Assembly: GCA_028688755.1 (NCBI GenBank)
Contig: JAQTXN010000006.1
Location: forward strand, 5,652 to 40,657
Origin: Methylococcales bacterium
Lineage (GTDB): Bacteria; Pseudomonadota; Gammaproteobacteria; Methylococcales; Methylomonadaceae
DNA: 35,006 nucleotides
Direction of reading: 5' to 3'
In this document: piece after piece, positions 8,855 to 17,092 of the stretch
How the letters are laid out: each line of letters starts with the position of its first letter
How positions within the stretch are numbered: position 1 is the stretch's first letter
Made by a program: the position numbers and the translations under genes
The notes under the pieces: model-generated
The model's input: only the letters and a program-made list of their open reading frames with translations
What the model was told of the DNA's origin: nothing
The model's database searches: none

Positions 8855-9646
8855 ATGACTGAACAATTGATTTACCAAACCGAAGACAAAGACGGCATTA
8901 TTGAAGTCAAAGATTGTGACGACGTGCGTTCGTTATATTTTGGTTCGTTTGCCCAACAAAGTGCAATGTCGCTTAAAAATCCTGACGCACTGCATCTTGC
9001 TTACACGAAAGCGATGATGAGCAGTTTGCTGTTTAATGACATTGAAGACGACGTGTTGTTAATCGGTTTAGGTGGCGGCTCGTTGGCAAAATATCTACTG
9101 CAAAATTTCCCTAAATGTCGCCTTGAAGTCGTTGAATCTCGGAAAGCAGTGGTTGAAATCGCTCACGATTATTTTGAGTTACCACGCGATAATCGCTTGA
9201 ATATGGTGATTGATGATGGCGCACAGTATGTTTTAGAACGACATAATTTGCAGCGTGAATTTTACAGTTTGATTATGCTTGATGTTTTTGATTCACAAGG
9301 TATGGCGCAAGAAATTTGCAGCCTTGAATTTTTTGCGTCGTGTCAGAAAATGCTCAAAAAGAATGGCATTTTGATTATCAATTTATGGAATACCAACGAG
9401 CAATTTAAACAATTATTTTCATGGCTGGGCAGTTTATTTGACGCGAAATTATTGTTTTTGCCTGTAGATGGCGTGGTGAATGTGAATGGCTTGTTTTTTC
9501 ACGAAAATACGCCCATTTATTCGCGCCGAGAATTGCAATGTCGCGCCATTAAACTTGAAAAAACCTATCACTTGCCGTTTAAACAATTTCTTAAAGATTT
9601 AATCATCTACAATCCGAATTTTATCGATAGAGTGACAAGCAAATAA
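8855..9646 (+). CDS. Spermidine synthase-like (SpeE fold) protein
   Basis: A 263-aa protein with the Rossmann fold of polyamine aminopropyltransferases. The nucleotide-binding loop LIGLGGGSLAKYL is at about 69-81, followed by the acidic strand LEVVES and the IDDGAQYV segment that contacts the adenine part of decarboxylated SAM. The later DVFDSQGM segment sits where the catalytic aspartate region is expected. The short N-terminal beta domain of classic SpeE is reduced, and the substrate loops do not closely match it. Many such proteins are uncharacterised and may not make spermidine. It starts 4 nt after the ntrC stop, so co-expression with ntrC is likely. Confidence 0.75.
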   Translation: MTEQLIYQTEDKDGIIEVKDCDDVRSLYFGSFAQQSAMSLKNPDALHLAYTKAMMSSLLFNDIEDDVLLIGLGGGSLAKYLLQNFPKCRLEVVESRKAVVEIAHDYFELPRDNRLNMVIDDGAQYVLERHNLQREFYSLIMLDVFDSQGMAQEICSLEFFASCQKMLKKNGILIINLWNTNEQFKQLFSWLGSLFDAKLLFLPVDGVVNVNGLFFHENTPIYSRRELQCRAIKLEKTYHLPFKQFLKDLIIYNPNFIDRVTSK

Positions 9647-9714
9647 TCTCTTTTCATTTGCGACTCACAGCTTAATTCCACGCATAACATAGTATTTTTA
9701 TAGGTTTTAAGTTG

Positions 9715-9723
9715 TGCTATTCT
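9715..9723 (+). promoter_or_regulatory. Possible extended -10 promoter for the fds operon
   Basis: TGCTATTCT forms an extended -10 (TG, one spacer base, then TATTCT) about 55 nt before the fdsG ATG. The sequence 17 nt upstream (TTTTTA) is a poor -35. The 132-nt gap 9647-9778 is otherwise AT-rich. I see no sigma54 -24/-12 pair despite ntrC lying nearby. Confidence 0.35.
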
Positions 9724-9778
9724 ATCGCCGATTTTTTATAAAAGCCTTTTGAACTCTAGCCTAAATTAGTGAGCGAAC

Positions 9779-10246
9779 ATGACTCAAACAAATATAATCC
9801 AAATTGTGCAAAACATTGTTGCCGATTTGAAGGATAAGCCAGGCGCACTGTTACCGATTTTACACACGGTGCAAAATTCGCTTGGTTATGTGCCACCCGA
9901 AAGCGTTCCAACGATTGCTAAAGCGTTAAATCTCTCTCGCGCCGAAGTGCATGGCGTGATTAGTTTTTATCATTATTTTCGTGACCATGCACCAGGCAAA
10001 AAAACCGTGCGGGTTTGTCGCGCCGAATCCTGTTTAGCAATGGGCGGCAAAGCCTTAGAAAGCCATGTCAAAACAAAATTAGGCATCGATTATCACGAAA
10101 CCACAGCCGATGGAAATTACTCGCTTGAAGCGGTTTATTGTTTAGGAAACTGTGCATGTTCGCCTGCAATTCAAATTGATAATGACGTTTATGGTCGCGT
10201 TACAGCCGAATCGTTTAACGAAATTTTGACGGAGCAATCAGCATGA
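9779..10246 (+). CDS. fdsG: NAD-dependent formate dehydrogenase gamma subunit
   Basis: A 155-aa NuoE-like subunit that carries one [2Fe-2S] cluster and helps pass electrons from the formate site to the flavin subunit. The four ligands are visible as Cys80 and Cys85 (CRAESC) and Cys121 and Cys125 (CLGNC), the normal spacing for this thioredoxin-like fold. The N-terminal helical part contains PILHTVQNSLGYVP, typical of the family. It is the first gene of the fds operon and overlaps fdsB by 4 nt (ATGA), so the two are translationally coupled. Complex I NuoE is similar, but the neighbours fdsB, fdsA, fdhD and fdsD identify it as the formate enzyme. Confidence 0.93.
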   Translation: MTQTNIIQIVQNIVADLKDKPGALLPILHTVQNSLGYVPPESVPTIAKALNLSRAEVHGVISFYHYFRDHAPGKKTVRVCRAESCLAMGGKALESHVKTKLGIDYHETTADGNYSLEAVYCLGNCACSPAIQIDNDVYGRVTAESFNEILTEQSA

Positions 10247-11784
10247 GTATTACAGTTTATGTGCCTTGCGACTCAAGTGCCGTTTCATTAGGTGCAAATC
10301 GTGTCGCTGACGCTATCGCGCAAGAAGCGCAAAAACGTGGCGTTGAAATTCACATCGTTCGCAACGGTTCGCGTGGAATGTATTGGCTTGAACCGATGGT
10401 TGAAGTCTCTACGGATAAAGGTCGTGTCGCGTATGGCGCAGTAAAAACAGGCGACGTAGCGAGTTTGTTTGATGCGGATTTTTTAAATGGCGGCGCACAT
10501 GCGTTGAATTTAGGTTTAACCGAAGAAATTCCGTATTTGAAAAAACAACAACGTTTAACCTTTGCGCGGGTTGGAATTACTGACCCTGTCAGCGTTGAAG
10601 ATTATGTTGCTCATGACGGTTATCGCGGTTTGAAAAATGCGTTGAGCTATTCGCAAGCAGACATCGTTAAACACGTTACCGATTCGGGTTTGCGTGGACG
10701 TGGTGGCGCGGCATTTCCAACGGGCATCAAATGGAACACCGTTTTAAATACGCCGTCTGAACAAAAATACATTATCTGCAACGCTGACGAAGGCGATTCG
10801 GGTACATTCTCTGACCGTATGATTATGGAAGGCGACCCGCTTGTTTTAATCGAAGGTATGACGATTGCGGGTATCGCAGTTGGCGCGACGCAAGGTTATA
10901 TCTATTTACGAATTGAATACCCACATGCTTACGAAATTTTAAACGCGGCAATTGCTAACGCTTATGCGGCAAATTATTTAGGCGAAAACATCCAAGGCTC
11001 TGGCAAAACGTTCCATTTAGAAGTTCGTCAAGGTGCAGGCGCATACGTTTGCGGCGAAGAAACGTCACTCATGGAAAGTTTAGAAGGCAAACGCGGTTTA
11101 GTGCGTTTCAAACCACCATTGCCAGCCATCAGCGGATTATTCGGCAAACCGACTGTTGTGAATAACGTGATTTCACTCGCGTCTGTGCCAGTGATTTTAG
11201 ACAAAGGCGGCGAATTCTATCGTGATTTCGGAATGGGACGTTCACGCGGCACATTGCCGTTGCAACTTGCTGGAAATTTAAAACACGCAGGCTTGGTCGA
11301 ATTAGCGTTTGGCGCGACGTTGCGCGAAATCCTATACGATTTCGGCGGTGGTTCTGCAACAGGCAAACCCATTCGTGCTGTGCAAGTCGGCGGGCCTTTA
11401 GGTTCGTATTTGCCAGAATCACAATTTGATACACCACTCGATTACGAAGCGTTCAGCGAAATTTGGGCAGTTTTAGGTCACGGCGGTATCGTGGCATTTG
11501 ATGAAACCGTTGATTTGGCGCAAATGGCAAAATACAGCATGGAATTCTGCGTTGAAGAATCGTGCGGAAAATGTACGCCTTGTCGAATTGGTTCAACACG
11601 CGGTTATGAAGTGATGGACGAAATCGTCAATAAACGCGATTTAGATAAAAACATTCCATTACTGCGTTCACTTTGCGACACGATGTTAAACGGTTCACTT
11701 TGTGCGATGGGTGGCATGACACCGTATCCTGTGTTGAGTGCGCTCAATCATTTCCCTGAAGATTTTGGTATCAAAGCCGCTTAA
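10243..11784 (+). CDS. fdsB: NAD-dependent formate dehydrogenase beta subunit
   Basis: A 513-aa flavoprotein that reduces NAD+ with electrons from formate. An N-terminal thioredoxin-like region (about 1-120) corresponds to a fused NuoE-type domain. The NuoF part carries the glycine-rich GLRGRGGAAFPTG at 149-161 for NADH/FMN, NADEGDSGTFSDR for FMN, and GAGAYVCGEETSLMESLEG. The C-terminal [4Fe-4S] ligands are Cys441, Cys444, Cys447 (SCGKCTPC) and Cys487. The fused front domain separates FdsB from plain NuoF. It overlaps fdsG by 4 nt and is followed by fdsA after 15 nt. Confidence 0.95.
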   Translation: MSITVYVPCDSSAVSLGANRVADAIAQEAQKRGVEIHIVRNGSRGMYWLEPMVEVSTDKGRVAYGAVKTGDVASLFDADFLNGGAHALNLGLTEEIPYLKKQQRLTFARVGITDPVSVEDYVAHDGYRGLKNALSYSQADIVKHVTDSGLRGRGGAAFPTGIKWNTVLNTPSEQKYIICNADEGDSGTFSDRMIMEGDPLVLIEGMTIAGIAVGATQGYIYLRIEYPHAYEILNAAIANAYAANYLGENIQGSGKTFHLEVRQGAGAYVCGEETSLMESLEGKRGLVRFKPPLPAISGLFGKPTVVNNVISLASVPVILDKGGEFYRDFGMGRSRGTLPLQLAGNLKHAGLVELAFGATLREILYDFGGGSATGKPIRAVQVGGPLGSYLPESQFDTPLDYEAFSEIWAVLGHGGIVAFDETVDLAQMAKYSMEFCVEESCGKCTPCRIGSTRGYEVMDEIVNKRDLDKNIPLLRSLCDTMLNGSLCAMGGMTPYPVLSALNHFPEDFGIKAA

Positions 11785-11799
11785 AAAAGGACACTAAAA

Positions 11800-14646
11800 A
11801 TGAGCATTGATAAAGACAAAGATTACGGCACGCCAGCGAGCAGTGCTACCGAAATGGTCAATTTGGAAATTGACGGATTTAAAGTGACCGTTCCTGCGGG
11901 AACATCTGTGATGCGTGCGGCGGCAAGCATTGGCATTGATATTCCAAAACTTTGCGCGACAGACAGCATCGAACCATTCGGCTCATGCCGTTTGTGCGTC
12001 GTGCAAATTGAAGGCGGACGTGGTTTGCCAGCTTCATGTACGACACCTGTTTTTGAAGGCATGAAAGCGGTGACACAAAACCAAAAACTTGCTGATGTGC
12101 GTCGCGGCGTGATGGAACTTTATATTTCTGACCATCCACTTGATTGCTTAACCTGTCCATCAAATGGCGATTGCGAATTACAAGATATGGCGGGGGCAGT
12201 TGGTTTGCGTGAAGTGCGTTACAAACCTGTTGAAACCCATTTAGGCGCAACAAAAGACACGTCAAATCCTTATTTCACGTTTGACCCAAGCAAATGTATC
12301 GTTTGCCAACGTTGCGTTCGCGCTTGCGAAGAAACCCAAGGTACATTTGCATTAACGATTGATGGGCGCGGTTTTGATTCCAAAGTTTCACCAGGTCAAA
12401 ATCAAGACTTTTTAAGTTCTGAATGTGTATCGTGTGGCGCATGTGTGCAAGCATGTCCAACCGCAACCTTGATTGAAAACAACGTTATCGAAAACGGTCA
12501 ACCAGAACATGCAATTGTCACGACTTGCGCGTATTGCGGCGTAGGTTGTTCGTTCCGAGCTGAAATGCAAGGTGAAAAAGTCATTCGCATGGTGCCAGAC
12601 AAAAATGGTCAAGCCAATCACGGTCATTCGTGTGTCAAAGGACGTTTTGCGTTTGGTTATGCAACGCACAAAGACCGCATCACCAAACCAATGATTCGCG
12701 CCACTATTCAAGACGCTTGGAAAGAAGTTTCTTGGGAAGAAGCGATTGCTTACGCAGCATCTGAAATTAAACGCATTCAAGCCAAATACGGCAAAGAATC
12801 TGTCGGCGGTTTAACGTCCTCACGTTGCACCAATGAAGAAGCCTATTTAGTTCAAAAATTGATTCGTGCAGGGTTTGGTAATAATAACGTCGATACTTGT
12901 GCGCGGGTTTGCCATTCACCAACAGGCTACGGTTTGAAACAAACGCTCGGCGAATCATCAGGCACGCAGAATTTTGATTCTATTATGAAAGCTGACGTGA
13001 TTGTGGTCATGGGTGTGAATCCAACTGACGGACATCCTGTGTTTGGTTCGCAAATGAAAAAACGTTTGCGTCAAGGTGCAAAATTGATTGTTATCGATCC
13101 GCGCAACATTGATTTGGTGAAATCGCCACACATTCAAGCCGATTACCATTTGAAACTTCGTCCAAGCACCAACGTTGCCATCGTGAATGCGTTAGCACAC
13201 GTTGTGGTTTCTGAAGGTTTGGTTGATGAAAAATTTGTCAAAGCGCGTTGCGACATGGCTTCATTTAATAAATGGCGCACTTTCGTTGCTGACGTTCGTC
13301 ATTCGCCTGAAAATACCGAATCGATTACAGGTGTTCCAGCGGCTGACATTCGAGCAGCGGCGCGTTTATATGCAACAGGCGGAAATGCTGCGTTCCATTA
13401 CGGTTTGGGCGTAACCGAACACAGCCAAGGTTCAACCACCGTTATCGGCATTGCAAATTTAGCGATGGCAACTGGCAACATTGGACGTGATGGCGTGGGC
13501 GTAAATCCATTGCGCGGTCAAAACAACGTCCAAGGTTCGTGTGATATGGGTTCATTCCCGCATGAATTACCAGGTTATCGCCATGTTGCCGACCCTGCAA
13601 CACATGATTTATTTGAAAAAGCATGGAACGCAACATTAAGCACAAATCCAGGTTTGCGAATTCCAAACATGTTTGATGCGGCGTTAGATGGCACATTCAT
13701 GGGCTTGTATTGCGAAGGCGAAGACATCGCACAATCTGACCCAGATATTACGCATGTTCACTCGGCGTTACAAAAAATGGAATGCGTCATTGTGCAAGAT
13801 ATTTTCTTGAACGAAACCGCAAAATTTGCACACGTTTTCTTGCCTGGTGCATCGTTCCTTGAAAAAACAGGCACATTCACCAACGCAGAACGCCGTATTT
13901 CACCCGTTCGTAAAGTCATGCGTCCGCTTGCAGGTTATGCTGATTGGGAAGTGACACAATTATTATCAAACGCGCTCGGTTATCCAATGAATTATTCAGA
14001 TCCTTCTGAAATTATGGACGAAATTGCGAGTTTAATTCCAAGTTTCACAGGTGTGAGCTACTCGAAAATTGATGAGTTAGGCAGTGTTCAATGGCCTTGT
14101 AACGATGAAACGCCTGACGGTACGCCTGTTATGCACACGAAAGAATTTTTGCGTGATGACGGTAAAGGCTTATTCATGTTGACCGAATATGTGCCAACGA
14201 TTGAAAAAGTTACACCGATGTATCCGTTGATTTTGACCACAGGTCGTATTTTGGCGCATTACAACGTGGGCGCACAAACTCGTCGTACAGGTAACGTGGC
14301 ATGGAATCCTGAAGATATTTTAGAAATCCATCCGCACGATGCTCAAGACCGTGGCATCAATGATGGTGATTCGGTGGGAATTAAAAGTCGTGCAGGCGAA
14401 ACGGTGTTGCACGCGATTGTGACTGACAGAGTGCAACCTGGTGTGGTTTATACCACGTTCCATTTCCCAGAATCGGGCGCGAACGTCATTACGACCGATA
14501 ACAGCGATTGGGCGACAAACTGTCCTGAATATAAAGTTACCGCCGTGCAAATTACGAAAGTAACCAAAGATTCAGAATGGCAACAAGGTTATCGCGCTTT
14601 CACTGAAAACCAACTTGATTTGTTAGCACAAGCGGCTCATGCCTAG
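11800..14646 (+). CDS. fdsA: Formate dehydrogenase alpha subunit (molybdenum catalytic subunit)
   Basis: A 948-aa subunit that oxidises formate to CO2 in the cytoplasm. In order: an N-terminal [2Fe-2S] ferredoxin domain (cysteines between about 50 and 85); a histidine-cysteine cluster region DHPLDCLTCPSNGDC; two [4Fe-4S] motifs CIVCQRCVRAC and CVSCGACVQAC; then the molybdopterin domain with its own [4Fe-4S] cluster starting CAYCGVGC near 245 and GHSCVKGR. The predicted molybdenum ligand is Cys371, followed by His372, in CARVCHSPTG. It is a cysteine, not a selenocysteine, enzyme. The C-terminal molydopterin-binding barrel contains TTGRILAHYN. AAAAGG lies 9 nt before the ATG. The end overlaps fdhD by 8 nt. 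Tungsten instead of molybdenum cannot be excluded from sequence. Confidence 0.97.
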   Translation: MSIDKDKDYGTPASSATEMVNLEIDGFKVTVPAGTSVMRAAASIGIDIPKLCATDSIEPFGSCRLCVVQIEGGRGLPASCTTPVFEGMKAVTQNQKLADVRRGVMELYISDHPLDCLTCPSNGDCELQDMAGAVGLREVRYKPVETHLGATKDTSNPYFTFDPSKCIVCQRCVRACEETQGTFALTIDGRGFDSKVSPGQNQDFLSSECVSCGACVQACPTATLIENNVIENGQPEHAIVTTCAYCGVGCSFRAEMQGEKVIRMVPDKNGQANHGHSCVKGRFAFGYATHKDRITKPMIRATIQDAWKEVSWEEAIAYAASEIKRIQAKYGKESVGGLTSSRCTNEEAYLVQKLIRAGFGNNNVDTCARVCHSPTGYGLKQTLGESSGTQNFDSIMKADVIVVMGVNPTDGHPVFGSQMKKRLRQGAKLIVIDPRNIDLVKSPHIQADYHLKLRPSTNVAIVNALAHVVVSEGLVDEKFVKARCDMASFNKWRTFVADVRHSPENTESITGVPAADIRAAARLYATGGNAAFHYGLGVTEHSQGSTTVIGIANLAMATGNIGRDGVGVNPLRGQNNVQGSCDMGSFPHELPGYRHVADPATHDLFEKAWNATLSTNPGLRIPNMFDAALDGTFMGLYCEGEDIAQSDPDITHVHSALQKMECVIVQDIFLNETAKFAHVFLPGASFLEKTGTFTNAERRISPVRKVMRPLAGYADWEVTQLLSNALGYPMNYSDPSEIMDEIASLIPSFTGVSYSKIDELGSVQWPCNDETPDGTPVMHTKEFLRDDGKGLFMLTEYVPTIEKVTPMYPLILTTGRILAHYNVGAQTRRTGNVAWNPEDILEIHPHDAQDRGINDGDSVGIKSRAGETVLHAIVTDRVQPGVVYTTFHFPESGANVITTDNSDWATNCPEYKVTAVQITKVTKDSEWQQGYRAFTENQLDLLAQAAHA

Positions 14647-15475
14647 CGATGAATTTTTAGCATCGGTGTTGGAATTGGGCTGGTCAAGTTACCAGTCCGT
14701 TTCGGTTGAACGCTTCAAAAATGGTGCGCTTTCAACGGTTGATGATTTTGTTGCCGAAGAAGTTCCCATTGTTCTCATGTACAACGGCGTGTCACACGTC
14801 GTTATGCTGGCAACACCGACCAATTTAGAAGATTTTGCACTCGGTTTTAGTTTGACCGAAGGCATTATTGCCAATGCGGCTGAATTGGAATCAGTGAAAG
14901 TTTATCAACGCTCAAACGGCATCGAAGTTCAGCTAAAAATTCCCGAAGCACGTTTTCAATGTCTTGCCGACAAAGGGCGTAATTTAACAGGTCGCACAGG
15001 TTGTGGTTTATGCGGTGCGACCACGTTAAAACAAGCGATTAAACCGCCTCGTTCTGTTTCAGGCGATTTGAAAATTACCGCCACGCAATTAACGGCTGCG
15101 TTGCAAAATTTATCGCAACATCAAAAACTCAATCAAATCACGGGCGCAATTCATGCTGTTGCGTGGGTTGAACTAGAAAAAGGCATTGTCGAATTGCGCG
15201 AAGATGTAGGGCGGCATAATGCGTTGGATAAGTTGATTGGTTCATTGCTCAAACGTAACACAGATTTTCGTGCGGGTTTTATGATTACGACCAGCCGCGC
15301 GAGTTATGAAATGGTACAAAAGGCAACAGCCGTGGGCGTTACAGTGTTGGCAGCAATTTCTGCTCCGACGGCGTTGGCAATTCGGTTAGCACAAGAATCG
15401 GGTTTAACGTTAATTGGTTTTGCGCGAGATGAAACTTGCGTGATTTACAGTCATTCTCAAAGGTTTATAAAATGA
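14639..15475 (+). CDS. fdhD: Formate dehydrogenase accessory sulfurtransferase FdhD (FdsC)
   Basis: A 278-aa cytoplasmic factor that transfers sulfur from a cysteine desulfurase to the molybdenum cofactor before it is inserted in formate dehydrogenase. The key motif is TGCGLCGA with Cys122 and Cys125, the pair used for sulfur transfer. Other family segments are GFSLTEGI, EDVGRHNALDKLIG and TTSRASYEMVQKA. In fds operons this gene is called fdsC. It overlaps the end of fdsA by 8 nt, and its stop overlaps the ATG of the next gene (ATGA), so translation is coupled on both sides. Confidence 0.95.
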   Translation: MPSDEFLASVLELGWSSYQSVSVERFKNGALSTVDDFVAEEVPIVLMYNGVSHVVMLATPTNLEDFALGFSLTEGIIANAAELESVKVYQRSNGIEVQLKIPEARFQCLADKGRNLTGRTGCGLCGATTLKQAIKPPRSVSGDLKITATQLTAALQNLSQHQKLNQITGAIHAVAWVELEKGIVELREDVGRHNALDKLIGSLLKRNTDFRAGFMITTSRASYEMVQKATAVGVTVLAAISAPTALAIRLAQESGLTLIGFARDETCVIYSHSQRFIK

Positions 15476-15933
15476 AAAAAGTCGTTTTAACAACTTTATT
15501 ACTAGGTTTATCGTTTGGTGCAATCGCTGAACAACCTGTTGGCGATTACAAAAATTGGCGTTTGCTTTCCGTTTCGCATCGCACAGATAAACAAACGTTG
15601 CGAGCCATTTTAGGCAATGACACAGCAATCGAGTCAGCTCGCGCAGGTAAAATTGCACCGTGGGCAGAAGGCAGTATTTTAGCCAAAGTGAAATGGAAAG
15701 AATCAATTCACGCAAATTGGGCAGCGGCAATTGTGCCAGGTGAATTTGAAGCCGCCGAAGCAATGGTCAAAGATTCTAAAAAATACGCAACGACAGGCGG
15801 TTGGGGCTTTGGAAAATGGCAAGGCAACGATTTAGTGATGTTTGACGAAACAAAATCTAAAGAATGTTTTGCTTGTCACACCGCCGCACTACAGAAAAAT
15901 GATTATGTTTTCACGCATTCGGCGTTGCAATAA
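15472..15933 (+). CDS. Cytochrome P460 family protein, exported
   Basis: A 153-aa secreted c-type haem protein. Residues 1-19 form a signal peptide (two lysines, a leucine-rich core, likely cleavage after AIA). The mature part matches the cytochrome P460 family: DYKNWRLLSV at the front, GKIAPWAEGSILAKVKWK in the middle, VKDSKKYATTGGWGFGKW, then the haem site CFACH (Cys132, Cys135, His136) and a YVFTHSAL end. Characterised relatives oxidise hydroxylamine or bind NO, and the P460 haem carries an extra lysine cross-link. Candidate lysines are present but the cross-link cannot be read from sequence. The start at 15472 overlaps the fdhD stop by 4 nt, and fdsD follows after 16 nt, so it is an integral member of the formate dehydrogenase operon. 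A periplasmic protein here is unexpected. Confidence 0.88.
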   Translation: MKKVVLTTLLLGLSFGAIAEQPVGDYKNWRLLSVSHRTDKQTLRAILGNDTAIESARAGKIAPWAEGSILAKVKWKESIHANWAAAIVPGEFEAAEAMVKDSKKYATTGGWGFGKWQGNDLVMFDETKSKECFACHTAALQKNDYVFTHSALQ

Positions 15934-15949
15934 AACTGGAGAATATAAA

Positions 15950-16171
15950 ATGAGTTCAAAAATTGAAAAATTAGTCAAAATGGCAAATGACATCAGCAAT
16001 TTTTTTGATGCTGACCCAGACAAAACAGTTGCCGCACAAGGTGTGAAAAATCACATTTCACGTTCATGGGAATTGCGAATGCGTGAAGCCATTGTTGACC
16101 ATGTGAAAAATCATGATGGCGAAGGTTTGTCGCCGCTTGCAAAAACAGCTGTTTCGCAAATCACTATTTGA
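15950..16171 (+). CDS. fdsD: Formate dehydrogenase delta subunit
   Basis: A 73-aa cytoplasmic protein. It shows the FdsD pattern: KLVKMANDISNFF at the front, then HISRSWELRMREAIVDHV, then GEGLSPLAKTAV. FdsD is needed for an active and stable FdsABG enzyme in Cupriavidus and Rhodobacter; its exact role is in maturation or assembly. It normally follows fdsC (fdhD) directly, but here the P460 gene lies between them. CTGGAG 5-10 nt before the ATG is a good ribosome site. A longer in-frame reading from 15842 would run through the P460 gene in another frame and is rejected. A terminator follows directly, so this is the last gene of the operon. Confidence 0.88.
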   Translation: MSSKIEKLVKMANDISNFFDADPDKTVAAQGVKNHISRSWELRMREAIVDHVKNHDGEGLSPLAKTAVSQITI

Positions 16172-16182
16172 TTTTTTCAAAT

Positions 16183-16218
16183 AAAAAGGTGTGTTTGACG
16201 CGCCTTTTTTCTTTTTTT
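16183..16218 (+). terminator. Terminator of the fds operon
   Basis: GGTGTG (16188-16193) pairs with CGCGCC (16199-16204) using two G-U pairs. The stem extends as A-U pairs on both sides of the TTTGA loop, followed by a long T-rich run to 16218. It ends the transcript 12 nt after fdsD. Confidence 0.82.
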
Positions 16219-16246
16219 ACTTTACTCGTCACTAACGTGGATTTTT

Positions 16247-16669
16247 ATGCAACACACCGTGATAACGCCCGAAGATTTAAAAGCGTCGTTAATCCAAATT
16301 CGTCAAACTGCCGCAGAACTTTACCGTTTTACTGAAAAATTAACGCTACTTAAAATTGTCCATCATGTTGCCGTGCAAGTGATTAAAGCGGTTGATACGC
16401 TTCAAAAAGAAATACAAAAGCCGCTTGCTAGTGCAGATTTATTCGCCGCACTCGAATCTTCAAAATCCGTTTTATTTTTAGAAGATGTGGTTGATGCGGA
16501 TACGATGAGTGAATTGGAAGCCTATGTTTTACCTTTTGCAAAAAACTTAGATGACGAAGAATTAACCCGTTTTCTAAGCGAAGTCACTGAAAAAATTGAA
16601 GTCAAATACAACGCAATGCTTGAAAAAATTCATGAATTTAACGCGCTAGTTAAAGATGAGTTGGAGTAA
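16247..16669 (+). CDS. Hypothetical helical protein, 140 aa
   Basis: I do not recognise this protein. It is almost entirely predicted helix, rich in Glu, Lys, Leu and Ala, with heptad-like stretches around 10-60 and 95-140, so a coiled-coil or helical bundle is likely. It has no cysteine, no signal peptide and no transmembrane segment, and should be cytoplasmic. It begins 29 nt after the fds terminator, so it starts a new transcript, although no clear promoter is visible in that short space. Its last 14 nt overlap the next gene in another frame, which suggests a two-gene operon with the DUF486 protein. Confidence 0.7.
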   Translation: MQHTVITPEDLKASLIQIRQTAAELYRFTEKLTLLKIVHHVAVQVIKAVDTLQKEIQKPLASADLFAALESSKSVLFLEDVVDADTMSELEAYVLPFAKNLDDEELTRFLSEVTEKIEVKYNAMLEKIHEFNALVKDELE

Positions 16670-17018
16670 TTTAAATCCTATCGCGTTAAGTATCGGTTTA
16701 TTGATTTGCAGTAACATTTTTATGACCTTCGCGTGGTACGCACATTTAAAAGAATTGCATCAAAAACCGTGGTTTGTTGCGGCACTGGTCAGTTGGTTTA
16801 TCGCATTATTTGAGTATTTACTGCAAGTTCCCGCAAATAGAATTGGCTACAGCGTGTTAAGCGTTGGACAGTTGAAAATTATTCAAGAAGTCATCACATT
16901 ATCGTTGTTCGTACCGTTTTCACTTTATTACCTGCGCGAGCCACTCAAACTCGATTATTTATGGGCATTTTTCTGTTTGCTTGGCGCAGTGTATTTTGTC
17001 TTTCGTGAAAAGCTCTAA
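16656..17018 (+). CDS. DMT superfamily membrane protein, DUF486 type
   Basis: A 120-aa integral membrane protein with four hydrophobic segments (about 10-28, 38-55, 68-88 and 95-116), matching the small DUF486 branch of the drug/metabolite transporter superfamily. Recognisable family segments are FMTFAWYAHLKE, EYLLQVPANRIGY and QLKIIQEVITL. The substrate is unknown, and small members of the superfamily often work as dimers. The start overlaps the preceding gene by 14 nt. Good confidence in the family, none in the function. Confidence 0.85.
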   Translation: MSWSNLNPIALSIGLLICSNIFMTFAWYAHLKELHQKPWFVAALVSWFIALFEYLLQVPANRIGYSVLSVGQLKIIQEVITLSLFVPFSLYYLREPLKLDYLWAFFCLLGAVYFVFREKL

Positions 17019-17092
17019 ACGCGACAGTCTTTTGTTTTTATGGCAAAATTAACCCGTTTTCAATTTATTCATTCAATCGAGGAAATCATTTT

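Noticed and set aside
9647..9778. Sigma54 promoter for fds, given the nearby ntrC
   Set aside because: No GG-N10-GC type -24/-12 pair is visible in the gap.
12880..12930. Possible selenocysteine formate dehydrogenase
   Set aside because: The catalytic position is a TGC cysteine codon (Cys371) and there is no in-frame TGA, so no selenocysteine is involved.
12275..13149. Chain of minus-strand open frames opposite fdsA
   Set aside because: They are short, lack ribosome sites and family motifs, and mirror the codon bias of fdsA on the other strand.
15842..15949. Longer in-frame start for fdsD at 15842
   Set aside because: It lies wholly inside the P460 gene in another frame; the ATG at 15950 has a good ribosome site and gives the normal FdsD length.
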